A stretch of DNA of 5,691 bases from Actinomycetes bacterium (GCA_021795135.1 JAJYPT010000118.1:1-5691), one strand, 5' to 3'; shown: positions 1-5,576, counted from the stretch's first letter. The notes: generated by a model not told the origin, from the letters alone. Numbers and translations: made by a program.

Positions 1-208
1 TATTGAGACAAATAATACAGATTCTTTGTCTCAACTTCTTCTAGCTGATGCCCAAACCTCTGGAGGGCTATTGATTGCCTTAGATGCTAGTAAAGCTCAA
101 AGCGCTATAGAGCAACTAAATTCTAACGGACACCAAAGTGCAATAATTGGTCGAATTGTCCCAGGAATAGGAAAAATCCGCTTAAGGGGAAATCTAAAGC
201 TCCCATAA
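1..208 (+). CDS. selD: Selenide, water dikinase, C-terminal end (5' partial)
   Basis: The open frame enters from the left edge (first whole codon at base 2) and stops with TAA at 206-208, so only about the last 68 residues are visible. They carry the conserved C-terminal SelD motif of the AIR-synthase-like domain: 'LLADAQTSGGLLIAL', then an Ala-rich helix, a 'GHQSAIIGRIV' strand and a short basic tail. SelD uses ATP to convert selenide to selenophosphate, the selenium donor for selenocysteine-tRNA or 2-selenouridine in tRNA. The catalytic Cys/Sec and glycine-rich N-terminal region lie outside the window, so I cannot say whether this SelD is itself a selenoprotein. An internal TTG at 26 could be read as a start, but the frame and family similarity continue upstream of it. 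The related AIR-synthase family members (PurM, ThiL, HypE) share the fold, but the 'D-QTSGGLL' wording fits SelD best. Confidence 0.88.
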   Translation, partial: IETNNTDSLSQLLLADAQTSGGLLIALDASKAQSAIEQLNSNGHQSAIIGRIVPGIGKIRLRGNLKLP

Positions 209-226
209 TTTCTTAAGCGGATTTTT
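172..226 (+). terminator. Perfect 15-bp hairpin terminator, shared by convergent genes
   Basis: Arms at 172-186 and 212-226 (aaaaatccgcttaag and its exact reverse complement) enclose a 25-base loop. The left arm lies inside the selD coding region and the selD stop codon sits in the loop. The right arm ends in five T and is followed by a T-rich tract, so it looks like a rho-independent terminator for selD. Its A-start/T-end symmetry means it could also stop transcripts of the convergent gene that ends at 248. A small inner stem (ggga 187-190 with tccc 201-204) could extend it. Confidence 0.85.
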
Positions 227-249
227 ATATTTTTTATATTTTTTATATT
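222..249. repeat. AT-rich 9-bp tandem repeat between convergent genes
   Basis: The unit 'atatttttt' repeats with a 9-base period starting at 227, 236 and 245 (the last copy partial and running into the stop codon of the minus-strand gene). It supplies the T-tract of the selD terminator on the plus strand. It is probably a slippage-prone low-complexity spacer without other function. Confidence 0.6.
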
Positions 250-1735
250 ACCAAGTTACATTGGCGTGTTGGACACCAAATTGTAGACATTGGGATTGAC
301 TAGACATCCAAATATCAATATGGTTTCCTATGATGGCTCCACCAGTATCTAAGGCTTTATAAGTGCCCATGCCAGCTATATTTACAGTGCTTCCCAAAGG
401 AATAACACTTGGATCTACAGCTATTGTTCCCGGACCAGCTTGAGTTCCAGAAGCTGTAGTTCCCCTAAGGTCATAGCAAGTGAGCTCAAAATAACCACTA
501 TGAGATGCAACAGTAGTAGTAGGGGCTACTTTTTGAGCAGGTGCCATTGTGTAAGATACAGGAGCTGACGCAGCTGGTGCAGCTGTGGTTGGAGGCACAT
601 AAGCTGTGGTTGGAGGCACATAGGTTGTGGTTGGAGGCACATAAGCTGTGGTTGTTGGGGGTACATAAGCAGGTGCTGGAGGTGTAACTACCACAGGTGC
701 AGGTTTAGGCTTTATTGCTGAAGCAAGCCAATAGCCACCTCCGTTTTGTGAAGGAGCTATTGCAACTACAGGTGTATTTAGAGCCGTAGTTGCTTGAGAG
801 CCATGGAAAGGAGCATCAAAGGCAAATACTCCACCATCTTTTGCGACTAGCCAATATCCACCAGTAGTAGCATCTTCAGCAATGCCTGAAATTGGTTTAT
901 TGAGAGTTGTGCCACCTAGTGATCCTTCAAAAGGAGCTCCAAAAGCAAATACTCCTCCATCTGCACCAACTAGCCAGTATCCACCAGTAGCGCTATCTAC
1001 TGCTATGCCAACTATGGGTTTATTGAGGACTTTATTACCTAGAGAACCCTGGAAGTGGGCATTGCCAAAGGCAAATACTCCACCATCTTTTGCAACTAAG
1101 TAATAACCTTGTCCACCTCTAGTAGACGCAATGCCGACAATGGGTTGATTTAGGGTTTTATTAGCCAAAGAGCCATAAAATTTTGCATTCCCAAAGGCAA
1201 ATACTCCTCCATCTGCACCAACTAGCCAATAACCTTGTCCATTTGGAGTGGCTGCCATGCCAACGATTGGGGCATTGAGGTGGGAACCTCCCATTGAGCC
1301 ATAAAATTTTGCACTCCCAAAACTAAATACGCCACCATCTTTTGCAGCTAGCCAATAACCCTTGCCACCAGGTACTGTTGCCATAGCCACAACCGGTGCA
1401 GCTAGTTGGGAGGCACTTGGGCTTAGGGATGTGGGCACAAAAGAAGAAGCATTTCCAAAAGCTACAGTAGAAGTGGCAGGATTTGTAGCCCCAGCAGTTA
1501 CTATATTGGTAGTAGCTGCATCTTTTGTTGTAGTTGATGAGGTGGGAGCTTGTGTTGATGTGGGAGTTGTATCTGCGGTTAATGTAGAACTAAGAGGGGC
1601 TGCTCCCAACGGTAAGATAGCCGTAGTGGCTAAAGACGCAGTAAGAAGAGCTTTTTTTCTTTTTGTGCGTCGATGTAGGCGACATTGGGTACAAGAATGT
1701 TTATAAGAAATATTTGGATGTGAAGGAGAACGCAT
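248..1735 (-). CDS. Secreted repeat protein with C-terminal 3D (cell-wall hydrolase-like) domain
   Basis: This 495-residue protein has four parts. Residues 1-46 are an export signal with a long basic n-region (HRRTKRKK, 21-28) and a hydrophobic core at 29-46. A Ser/Thr/Ala-rich stretch follows to about 110. Residues 113-340 hold five full and one half repeat of 41-42 residues ('PIVGIA...GGYWLV..DGGVFAFG..F.GSLG...LN'). Residues 341-409 are a Pro/Thr linker with four 'YVPPTT' units. Residues 411-495 form a 3D domain, named for three aspartates, visible here as D441 (AVDPSVIPLGS), D463 (ALDTGG) and D474 (HIDIW). 3D domains have a double-psi beta-barrel related to MltA lytic transglycosylases and occur in secreted peptidoglycan enzymes such as YocH and some Rpf proteins. 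C420 and C483 could form a disulfide. The start is forced: an in-frame TAA lies 9 bases upstream and the next TTG/GTG/ATG comes only after the signal core. The ribosome site GAAAGG (1756-1751) is far away (15 bases). A wall-remodelling role is inferred; the exact substrate is unknown. Confidence 0.85.
   Translation of the reverse strand: MRSPSHPNISYKHSCTQCRLHRRTKRKKALLTASLATTAILPLGAAPLSSTLTADTTPTSTQAPTSSTTTKDAATTNIVTAGATNPATSTVAFGNASSFVPTSLSPSASQLAAPVVAMATVPGGKGYWLAAKDGGVFSFGSAKFYGSMGGSHLNAPIVGMAATPNGQGYWLVGADGGVFAFGNAKFYGSLANKTLNQPIVGIASTRGGQGYYLVAKDGGVFAFGNAHFQGSLGNKVLNKPIVGIAVDSATGGYWLVGADGGVFAFGAPFEGSLGGTTLNKPISGIAEDATTGGYWLVAKDGGVFAFDAPFHGSQATTALNTPVVAIAPSQNGGGYWLASAIKPKPAPVVVTPPAPAYVPPTTTAYVPPTTTYVPPTTAYVPPTTAAPAASAPVSYTMAPAQKVAPTTTVASHSGYFELTCYDLRGTTASGTQAGPGTIAVDPSVIPLGSTVNIAGMGTYKALDTGGAIIGNHIDIWMSSQSQCLQFGVQHANVTW
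581..670 (-). repeat. Short tandem repeats coding a 'YVPPTT' linker
   Basis: Inside the 3D-protein gene, a 21-24-base unit (core 'gtggttggaggcacataag' on the plus strand) occurs four times with small length changes. It encodes AYVPPTT/TYVPPTT units at residues 356-385. Proline/threonine linkers of this kind usually span the cell wall and hold a catalytic domain away from a binding domain. Copy number is likely to vary between strains because the DNA units are nearly identical. Confidence 0.85.
716..1399 (-). repeat. Five and a half 126-bp coding repeats (DGGVF.FG family)
   Basis: The repeats cover residues 113-154, 155-196, 197-238, 239-279 and 280-320, with a half repeat at 321-340. Each has a 'P(I/V)VGIA' strand, a variable turn, 'GYWLV' plus 'DGGVFAFG', then 'F.GS' and a closing 'LN'. 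The first three are 42 residues long; the last two lack one residue after FAFG/FAFD ('APF' in place of 'NAKF'). The strand-turn-strand pattern and copy number suggest a beta-propeller-like solenoid, but that is inference. The variant preceding DGG alternates strictly AK, GA, AK, GA, AK. Confidence 0.85.
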
Positions 1736-1838
1736 TAGAGTTTATTTTTTCCTTTCGTCAAGCAAAAACTATCCAAAAATTTGCTGAATTGATTTTTTGC
1801 GACTGGGGTTGAGTTGTCCTCAAATAAAATATTCAAAG

Positions 1839-1866
1839 AATATAGTGAGGAATAGTTAGTAGTCAA
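1839..1866 (-). promoter_or_regulatory. Sigma-70-type promoter for the 3D-protein gene
   Basis: On the minus strand a -35 box TTGACT (1866-1861) and a -10 box TATATT (1844-1839) are separated by 16 bases, close to the vegetative consensus. Transcription would begin near 1832 and give a leader of roughly 95-100 bases before the ATG at 1735. A second TTGACT lies about 30 bases further upstream, without as good a -10 box. Confidence 0.6.
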
Positions 1867-1999
1867 CGTAATTGCTTCGGTCTCAGGGACAGTCAAAGAA
1901 TTACTATGTCTGGCATCACTAGTTAGCCAAGGACTACTTTATCAAAATACATCTCTTATTCAAATTTATATATTGATTTTTGGCTTAGTTAGGAGATAA

Positions 2000-2023
2000 A
2001 TGTTCTTTTTAAGTACTTTTTGA
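2000..2023 (+). other. Possible 7-codon mini-ORF with a strong ribosome site
   Basis: AGGAG at 1991-1995 is followed after four bases by ATG at 2000, reading MFFLSTF and stopping at TGA 2021-2023. The stop abuts the left arm of the 14-bp inverted repeat at 2024. A TATATT at 1969-1974 could be a -10 box, but I see no good -35 at the right distance. The order ribosome site, mini-ORF, hairpin and T-tract resembles a leader-peptide or small-RNA cassette, yet no plus-strand gene follows. It may be chance. Confidence 0.25.
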
Positions 2024-2082
2024 TTAGCCTCCAATCAAAAAAATCTTCCAGCTAAAGAGATGTTTTTATGATTGGAGGCTAA
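2024..2082. repeat. 14-bp perfect inverted repeat (long stem-loop)
   Basis: Arms 2024-2037 (ttagcctccaatca) and 2069-2082 (its exact reverse complement) enclose 31 bases. After one mismatch, the stem can continue with five A-T pairs (2039-2043 with 2063-2067). The arms contain CCTCC/GGAGG, so a folded or complementary RNA could mask ribosome binding. On the plus strand a T-rich tract (2094-2109) follows at some distance. On the minus strand it lies beyond thiC but no T-run follows directly, so it is a better RNA stabiliser or plus-strand terminator than a classic thiC terminator. Confidence 0.7.
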
Positions 2083-2148
2083 AAATAAAAATATTTTTTA
2101 TTTTTTTTTAATAGGGCGATATTATCGGCAGAAATATAATATATTTCT
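2081..2148 (-). terminator. Cluster of dyads behind thiC, probable transcription end
   Basis: Three perfect small dyads follow the thiC stop: 2130-2137 with 2141-2148 (8 bp, agaaatat), 2117-2127 (cgata-t-tatcg), and 2081-2091 with 2095-2105 (11 bp of only A and T, 3-base loop). On the minus strand the last one ends in a T-rich arm, which could serve as a weak intrinsic terminator for thiC. All are AT-rich, so individual stems would be weak. Confidence 0.45.
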
Positions 2149-2158
2149 TTTCTTTTGA

Positions 2159-3919
2159 TTAACTTTCTTGCTGAAGCACTTTTGCCGGCTGGTAAATGCT
2201 AGATCCTTCAGCTAAAAATTGATCTGATTTAGCCCGCATTCCAATTTGGATCATTTCTTGTTCTTCTTGTATTTTTTGATCTTTAGCTGTTTGACGTATG
2301 TCTTGGCTTATTTTCATAGAACAAAATTTTGGACCACACATAGAGCAAAAATGAGCAGTTTTGGCAGGTTCGGCTGGAAGAGTCTCATCGTGAAATTCTT
2401 GAGCTAGTTCAGGATCTAACGACAAAGAAAATTGATCTTGCCATCTAAATTCAAATCTTGCTTTAGACAAAGCATCATCTCGAACTGCAGTGCCTGGCAA
2501 TCCTTTGGCTAAATCAGCTGCATGTGCTGCAATTTTATAGGCAATAACTCCTTGTTTGACATCTTGTTTGTTTGGAAGACCAAGATGTTCTTTAGGTGTT
2601 ACATAACAAAGCATTGCAGTTCCGAACATACCTATAGTAGCTGCTCCTATCGCAGAAGTTATATGATCATAACCTGGAGCTATATCTGTAGTTAAAGGTC
2701 CTAAGGTGTAAAAAGGAGCTTCGTGGCACAACTCCATCTGAAGGTCAACGTTTTCTTTAATCTTGTGTAAAGGAACGTGTCCTGGACCTTCAATCATAAC
2801 TTGAACGTCATGCTTCCAAGCTAGTTCGGTTAGTTCTCCAAGTGTTGCCAATTCGCTAAATTGAGCTTCATCGTTAGCATCTGCTATTGAACCAGGACGT
2901 AGACCGTCGCCTAAGGAAAAGGCTATATCATAAGACTTCATTATTTGACAGATGTCTTCAAAATGAGAATATAAGAAGTTTTCTTCATGATGAGCCAGAC
3001 ACCAAGCTGCCATGATAGAACCCCCACGACTTACTATTCCGGTAACTCTTTTAGCAGTCATAGGAACATAGCGAAGCAATACCCCTGCATGGATGGTGAA
3101 ATAATCAACACCTTGTTCGGCTTGTTCTATTAAAGTATCTTTAAATACTTCCCAGCTAAGGTCTTCTGCCTTACCATTTACTTTTTCTAAAGCTTGATAG
3201 ATGGGAACAGTTCCTATTGGAACTGGAGAATTTCGAATTATCCATTCACGAGTGGTGTGAATATTTGATCCAGTAGAAAGATCCATTACTGTATCTGAAC
3301 CCCATTGAATAGACCATTTTAATTTTTCAACTTCTTCATCAATAGAAGAACTCACAGAAGAGTTGCCTATATTGGCATTAATTTTTACTTTAAAATTTTT
3401 ACCAATGATCATAGGTTCAGATTCTGGATGATTTATATTAGAAGGAATAATTGCTCTTCCTAGGGCAACTTCGCTTCTGACAAATTCTGCATCCATTCCT
3501 TCTCTAATGGCAATAAATTCCATCTCTGGGGTGATGATACCTTTTTTTGCATAATGCATCTGGGTAACACATTTACCTGGAATGGCTCTTAGAACAGAAG
3601 TTTTACGAAGGGGAAATTCAATATTTTCAACACCTTGAGCTACTGCTTTGCGCCCATCATCTCTTGGAGTGACTTGTCTGGGTTGATAAGTTTCTACGTC
3701 GTTTCTTTCTAGTATCCACTTAGTCCTCAAAGGATCAAGTCCTTTACTAGCTTCAGACCCAGGTCCACTAGTATCGTATAAAAAAATACTTGGATTGATA
3801 CTTCCATCAGGAGAGTCAGAAAGTGTTACTTCAGAAAAAGGAACTTGAATATCTTGAGTCTTTCCCTGAATATAGGTTTTTTTGCGATTTAGTGTTTTGT
3901 TAGATTCAACTTTTTTCAT
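2159..3919 (-). CDS. thiC: Phosphomethylpyrimidine synthase ThiC
   Basis: This 586-residue protein is full length for the family. ThiC is a radical-SAM enzyme that rearranges 5-aminoimidazole ribotide to hydroxymethylpyrimidine phosphate, the pyrimidine half of thiamine. The N-terminal ThiC-associated domain covers about residues 20-110. The barrel shows 'SRGGS' (297-301), 'GDGLRPGSIADAND' (337-350), 'EGPGHVPL' (377-384) and 'PLTTDIAPGYDHI' (408-420). The C-terminal cluster motif C525-x2-C528-x4-C533 ('CSMCGPKFC') binds the [4Fe-4S] cluster and is followed by 'MKIS'. The ATG at 3919 has a GGAGG ribosome site (3930-3926) six bases upstream, inside the TPP riboswitch edge. No other thi genes are visible; it appears to be transcribed alone. 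Confidence 0.98.
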   Translation of the reverse strand: MKKVESNKTLNRKKTYIQGKTQDIQVPFSEVTLSDSPDGSINPSIFLYDTSGPGSEASKGLDPLRTKWILERNDVETYQPRQVTPRDDGRKAVAQGVENIEFPLRKTSVLRAIPGKCVTQMHYAKKGIITPEMEFIAIREGMDAEFVRSEVALGRAIIPSNINHPESEPMIIGKNFKVKINANIGNSSVSSSIDEEVEKLKWSIQWGSDTVMDLSTGSNIHTTREWIIRNSPVPIGTVPIYQALEKVNGKAEDLSWEVFKDTLIEQAEQGVDYFTIHAGVLLRYVPMTAKRVTGIVSRGGSIMAAWCLAHHEENFLYSHFEDICQIMKSYDIAFSLGDGLRPGSIADANDEAQFSELATLGELTELAWKHDVQVMIEGPGHVPLHKIKENVDLQMELCHEAPFYTLGPLTTDIAPGYDHITSAIGAATIGMFGTAMLCYVTPKEHLGLPNKQDVKQGVIAYKIAAHAADLAKGLPGTAVRDDALSKARFEFRWQDQFSLSLDPELAQEFHDETLPAEPAKTAHFCSMCGPKFCSMKISQDIRQTAKDQKIQEEQEMIQIGMRAKSDQFLAEGSSIYQPAKVLQQES

Positions 3920-3925
3920 AATAGT

Positions 3926-4004
3926 CCTCCCTTCGCCGGCATTATCCGGATCAGGTTTGCGGTCGGCTTAGCCCTCTCAGCCCTTACGAGCTCCCGTTAG
4001 TTTA
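3926..4004 (-). promoter_or_regulatory. TPP riboswitch (THI element) of thiC
   Basis: Read on the minus strand, the leader has the hallmark order: GGGAGC, hairpin GCUC-GUAA-GGGC (P3), CUGAGA (3980-3975), a small GGC-UAA-GCC hairpin, then CCUGAUCCGGAUAAUGCCGG with the P4/P5 arm, and GCGAAGGGAGG. The GNRA-like GUAA loop caps P3. The 3' edge AAGGGAGG includes the ribosome site used by thiC, which suggests translational control: bound TPP would hide the site. No separate intrinsic terminator lies between aptamer and start codon. The P1 closing stem is not clear by eye. Confidence 0.96.
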
Positions 4005-4015
4005 GTTTCGCGCAA

Positions 4016-4021
4016 ATTATA
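4016..4021 (-). promoter_or_regulatory. thiC: -10 box of the thiC/riboswitch promoter
   Basis: TATAAT (4021-4016 on the minus strand) is a consensus -10 box. Transcription would start near 4009-4008, only a few bases before the TPP aptamer, which is where a promoter is expected. The -35 region is poor (around 'aaagac' at a 17-base spacing), so its strength is uncertain. Confidence 0.55.
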
Positions 4022-4175
4022 GTTTTTGGGGTGTCATTGTCTTTATTTATAACTGAATAATGCGATAATTGCAGCTTTGCCTTTTTGTATTAAAATTAAG
4101 AGCTATAGATAGTGGAATAAAAAGTTTATTATTTCCAATTCCTATAAAATCCAAACTTGTACAAATTTTTTAAAT
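4022..4175. other. Intergenic spacer between deacetylase gene and thiC leader
   Basis: No gene or clear terminator is seen in these 154 bases. There is an imperfect 16-base palindrome at 4153-4168 (core ttgtacaa, one mismatched pair) just behind the deacetylase stop. A loose GGAA/TTCC dyad lies around 4113-4136. Either could mark the end of the cofC operon transcript, weakly. Confidence 0.4.
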
Positions 4176-4907
4176 TTATAATTGGGTTATTAATTTAAAC
4201 GCTTCTCCAAAACCAACATTTGCTACTGAGCCCTGTTGAGCAGCGGTAGTTTTTACCCATTGATCAAAATCGCTTAATTGCTTTGAAGATGAAGAATCAG
4301 AAATATTCATAGTAGATAGAAGTTGACTTTTATGTTCTAAAAGCGCACCTATTTTTTGATCTAAAAAGTCTTCTATATTTTCTACATAATCAATTTCATC
4401 AGCTTCCCAAAGTGCTAGATATTTAGGTCTGAAAGCTTTTAGTTTGTGTTCTGGGAAAAAATGAGGATCTCTTGCGCCAACTATTGCCTCTACTGCCAAC
4501 AGTCCAGCATGGCGATGATCTGGATGAAGGCGGTATCTTTTCCAAGGATCATGACCTAAGACGATATCAGGTTTAATTTTTCGGATCCAAAAAGATACTT
4601 GACTACGTTGATCTAAGTTAGATTCCAACTCTCCATCTATCCAATTTAAAAATACAATTTCACCCTGATTATTTTGGGCTATTTTTCTAAAAGCTGCTTT
4701 TTGTTCGCTTTGACGAATCTTTATTAAAGCAGAAGTATCTTCATCTTGATTCCATGATCCTTTGGAGCCATCTGTACAGATTAGGTAATTTATTTTACAT
4801 CCCTTACTTGCCCATTTTGCCAGGGTGCCTCCTGCTCCAAAATCTATATCATCAGGGTGAGCTCCTATTGCAAGAGCATTGTTAGGAGTATCTAAATCTA
4901 GGTGCAT
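4176..4907 (-). CDS. PIG-L / LmbE family zinc-dependent N-deacetylase
   Basis: This 243-residue protein carries the family signature 'AHPDD' at 16-20, with H17 and D20 as expected zinc ligands and D19 as the expected catalytic base. A second motif 'LHPDH' at 127-131 supplies H128 (catalytic-site histidine) and H131 (zinc ligand). These roles are by analogy with MshB. 'FGAGGTLAKW' (23-32) and 'CTDGSKGS' (44-51) are also typical. The family removes acetyl or other acyl groups from glucosamine-type sugars: GlcNAc-inositol in mycothiol synthesis, GlcNAc-malate in bacillithiol synthesis, GlcNAc-PI in eukaryotes. The substrate cannot be told from sequence alone. It follows cofC by only 10 bases and its ribosome site (AGGA, 4919-4916) overlaps the cofC TAG stop, so the two are very likely co-transcribed and translationally coupled. 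No signal peptide; cytoplasmic. Confidence 0.92.
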   Translation of the reverse strand: MHLDLDTPNNALAIGAHPDDIDFGAGGTLAKWASKGCKINYLICTDGSKGSWNQDEDTSALIKIRQSEQKAAFRKIAQNNQGEIVFLNWIDGELESNLDQRSQVSFWIRKIKPDIVLGHDPWKRYRLHPDHRHAGLLAVEAIVGARDPHFFPEHKLKAFRPKYLALWEADEIDYVENIEDFLDQKIGALLEHKSQLLSTMNISDSSSSKQLSDFDQWVKTTAAQQGSVANVGFGEAFKLITQL

Positions 4908-4917
4908 ATATTATTTC

Positions 4918-5517
4918 CTATTTATTTTTTAATAAAAAATCCCAAGGTGGACAATTTATAATTTGGTCTAGGTCTTTTGGTGTATCTATATCTAATTCGA
5001 AATTTTTATTTCGAATTATATTTGGCCCAAGATTCATATTTTTAGCTTGGAGACAATGGAGTCTAAAAGAATTAGGTCCATATTCAAATTTAAAACTTTT
5101 TCCCAAAGGAATACTCAATAGATTAGTACCTTTTAAATCCTTATCAGGAATAATATTAACTCCAGTTTTGAACTGAATTTCACTTAAATTTTTGGCCAAA
5201 GGCAAGTCGCTCGGCACTACTACTATTTGAGTAGTTTTAGTGGAAGCTAGTTGGTCAAATGCAAACTGAAGTGATTTATTGAGATTTTCAAAAGGAGAAA
5301 TTATAAGATCTAAATTATGTTGTTTTGTCCACTGTATTACTTCTTGATCATCGGCAACAATTTTCAAATCTAAATCTCCAACCGATTCGATTACTTTTTC
5401 AGCCATAGCTATAGCCAGAATGTGCCTAAGTGAAGGATTTAGTGTTTTACTGAGGCGTTGTTTTGCCTTAGAGAAGGCTTTGATGGGAATTAGAACAGTT
5501 GTCTTTTCATAAATCAT
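4918..5517 (-). CDS. cofC: CofC/FbiD-type guanylyltransferase for coenzyme F420
   Basis: This 199-residue protein matches the nucleotidyltransferase CofC (FbiD in mycobacteria), which joins GTP with phosphoenolpyruvate or 2-phospho-L-lactate to make the activated side-chain precursor of coenzyme F420. Visible motifs are 'IPIKAFSKAKQRL' (10-22; K13, K17, R21), 'VVVPSDLPL' (99-107, metal-binding D104), 'IIPD' (122-125), 'GTNLL' (130-134), 'FEYGPNSFRLH' (144-154) and 'ELDIDTPKDL' (174-183, with D176 and D178). Length is near the family norm. The family-typical start falls at the ATG; I see no Shine-Dalgarno sequence in front of it, and the upstream gap to gpsA is only 59 bases. Whether the substrate is PEP or phospholactate cannot be read by eye; PEP is the known actinobacterial choice. 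The rest of the F420 pathway is outside the window. Confidence 0.93.
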   Translation of the reverse strand: MIYEKTTVLIPIKAFSKAKQRLSKTLNPSLRHILAIAMAEKVIESVGDLDLKIVADDQEVIQWTKQHNLDLIISPFENLNKSLQFAFDQLASTKTTQIVVVPSDLPLAKNLSEIQFKTGVNIIPDKDLKGTNLLSIPLGKSFKFEYGPNSFRLHCLQAKNMNLGPNIIRNKNFELDIDTPKDLDQIINCPPWDFLLKNK

Positions 5518-5576
5518 GGATTGATTTTTCTTATTGGGATTTTATTTTTTTAAACATCGGCTAAGGTTTAGGAGAA
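5518..5576. promoter_or_regulatory. 59-bp divergent promoter region of cofC and gpsA
   Basis: Both genes are read outward from this AT-rich gap. For cofC, TAAAAT (5544-5539, minus strand) could be a -10 box and would give a leader of about 15 bases without a ribosome site; the -35 is poor. For gpsA, TAAACA (5551-5556) is a possible -10 box. The ribosome sites near gpsA are AAGG (5563-5566, 10 bases from ATG) and AGGAG (5570-5574, only 2 bases from ATG). None of the promoter boxes is strong. Confidence 0.35.

Larger units (their letters stand above)
1736..2158. other. 423-bp intergenic region between thiC and the 3D-protein gene
   Basis: No protein gene of normal size fits here. From right to left it holds several dyads just behind thiC (2024-2148), a plus-strand ribosome site with a 7-codon ORF (1991-2023), a promoter for the 3D-protein gene (1839-1866), and a leader of about 100 bases with two small inverted repeats: 1809-1823 (ttgag/ctcaa, 5-base loop) and 1762-1768 with 1794-1800 (gcaaaaa/tttttgc). 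I compared it with c-di-AMP, cobalamin, glycine and TPP riboswitch motifs and found no convincing match. The stretch 1867-1968 shows nothing I can assign. Confidence 0.6.

Noticed and set aside
581..670. CRISPR-like short regular repeats
   Set aside because: The units are contiguous, in frame and encode a Pro/Thr linker; there are no unique spacers.
882..1103. Plus-strand open frame of 73 codons
   Set aside because: It is the antisense shadow of the repeat region of the 3D-protein gene; its apparent internal repeat simply mirrors the coding repeats.
1362..1706. Plus-strand open frame of 114 codons
   Set aside because: It is antisense to the signal peptide and Thr/Ser-rich region of the 3D protein; its Val/Ala-rich product looks like no known family and reflects the composition of the other strand.
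1879..1888. CTGAGA on the minus strand as a second THI box
   Set aside because: There is no CCTGAT partner or P4/P5 arm downstream, and the gene that follows is not a thiamine gene.
1919..1956. Minus-strand 9-codon (ATG at 1956-ish) and 7-codon mini-ORFs
   Set aside because: They lie upstream of the proposed promoter, lack convincing ribosome sites and are expected by chance in AT-rich sequence.
1736..1990. c-di-AMP (ydaO) riboswitch upstream of a cell-wall enzyme gene
   Set aside because: Such riboswitches often precede actinobacterial wall hydrolases, so I looked for the conserved GACAGCTAACC-type 3' motif and the GGGGTGAAT segment; neither is present.
2024..2082. Miniature transposable element with 14-bp terminal inverted repeats
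   Set aside because: Only 59 bases long, no clear target-site duplication at the flanks, and it folds as a single stem-loop; a genome-wide copy search would be needed to revive the idea.
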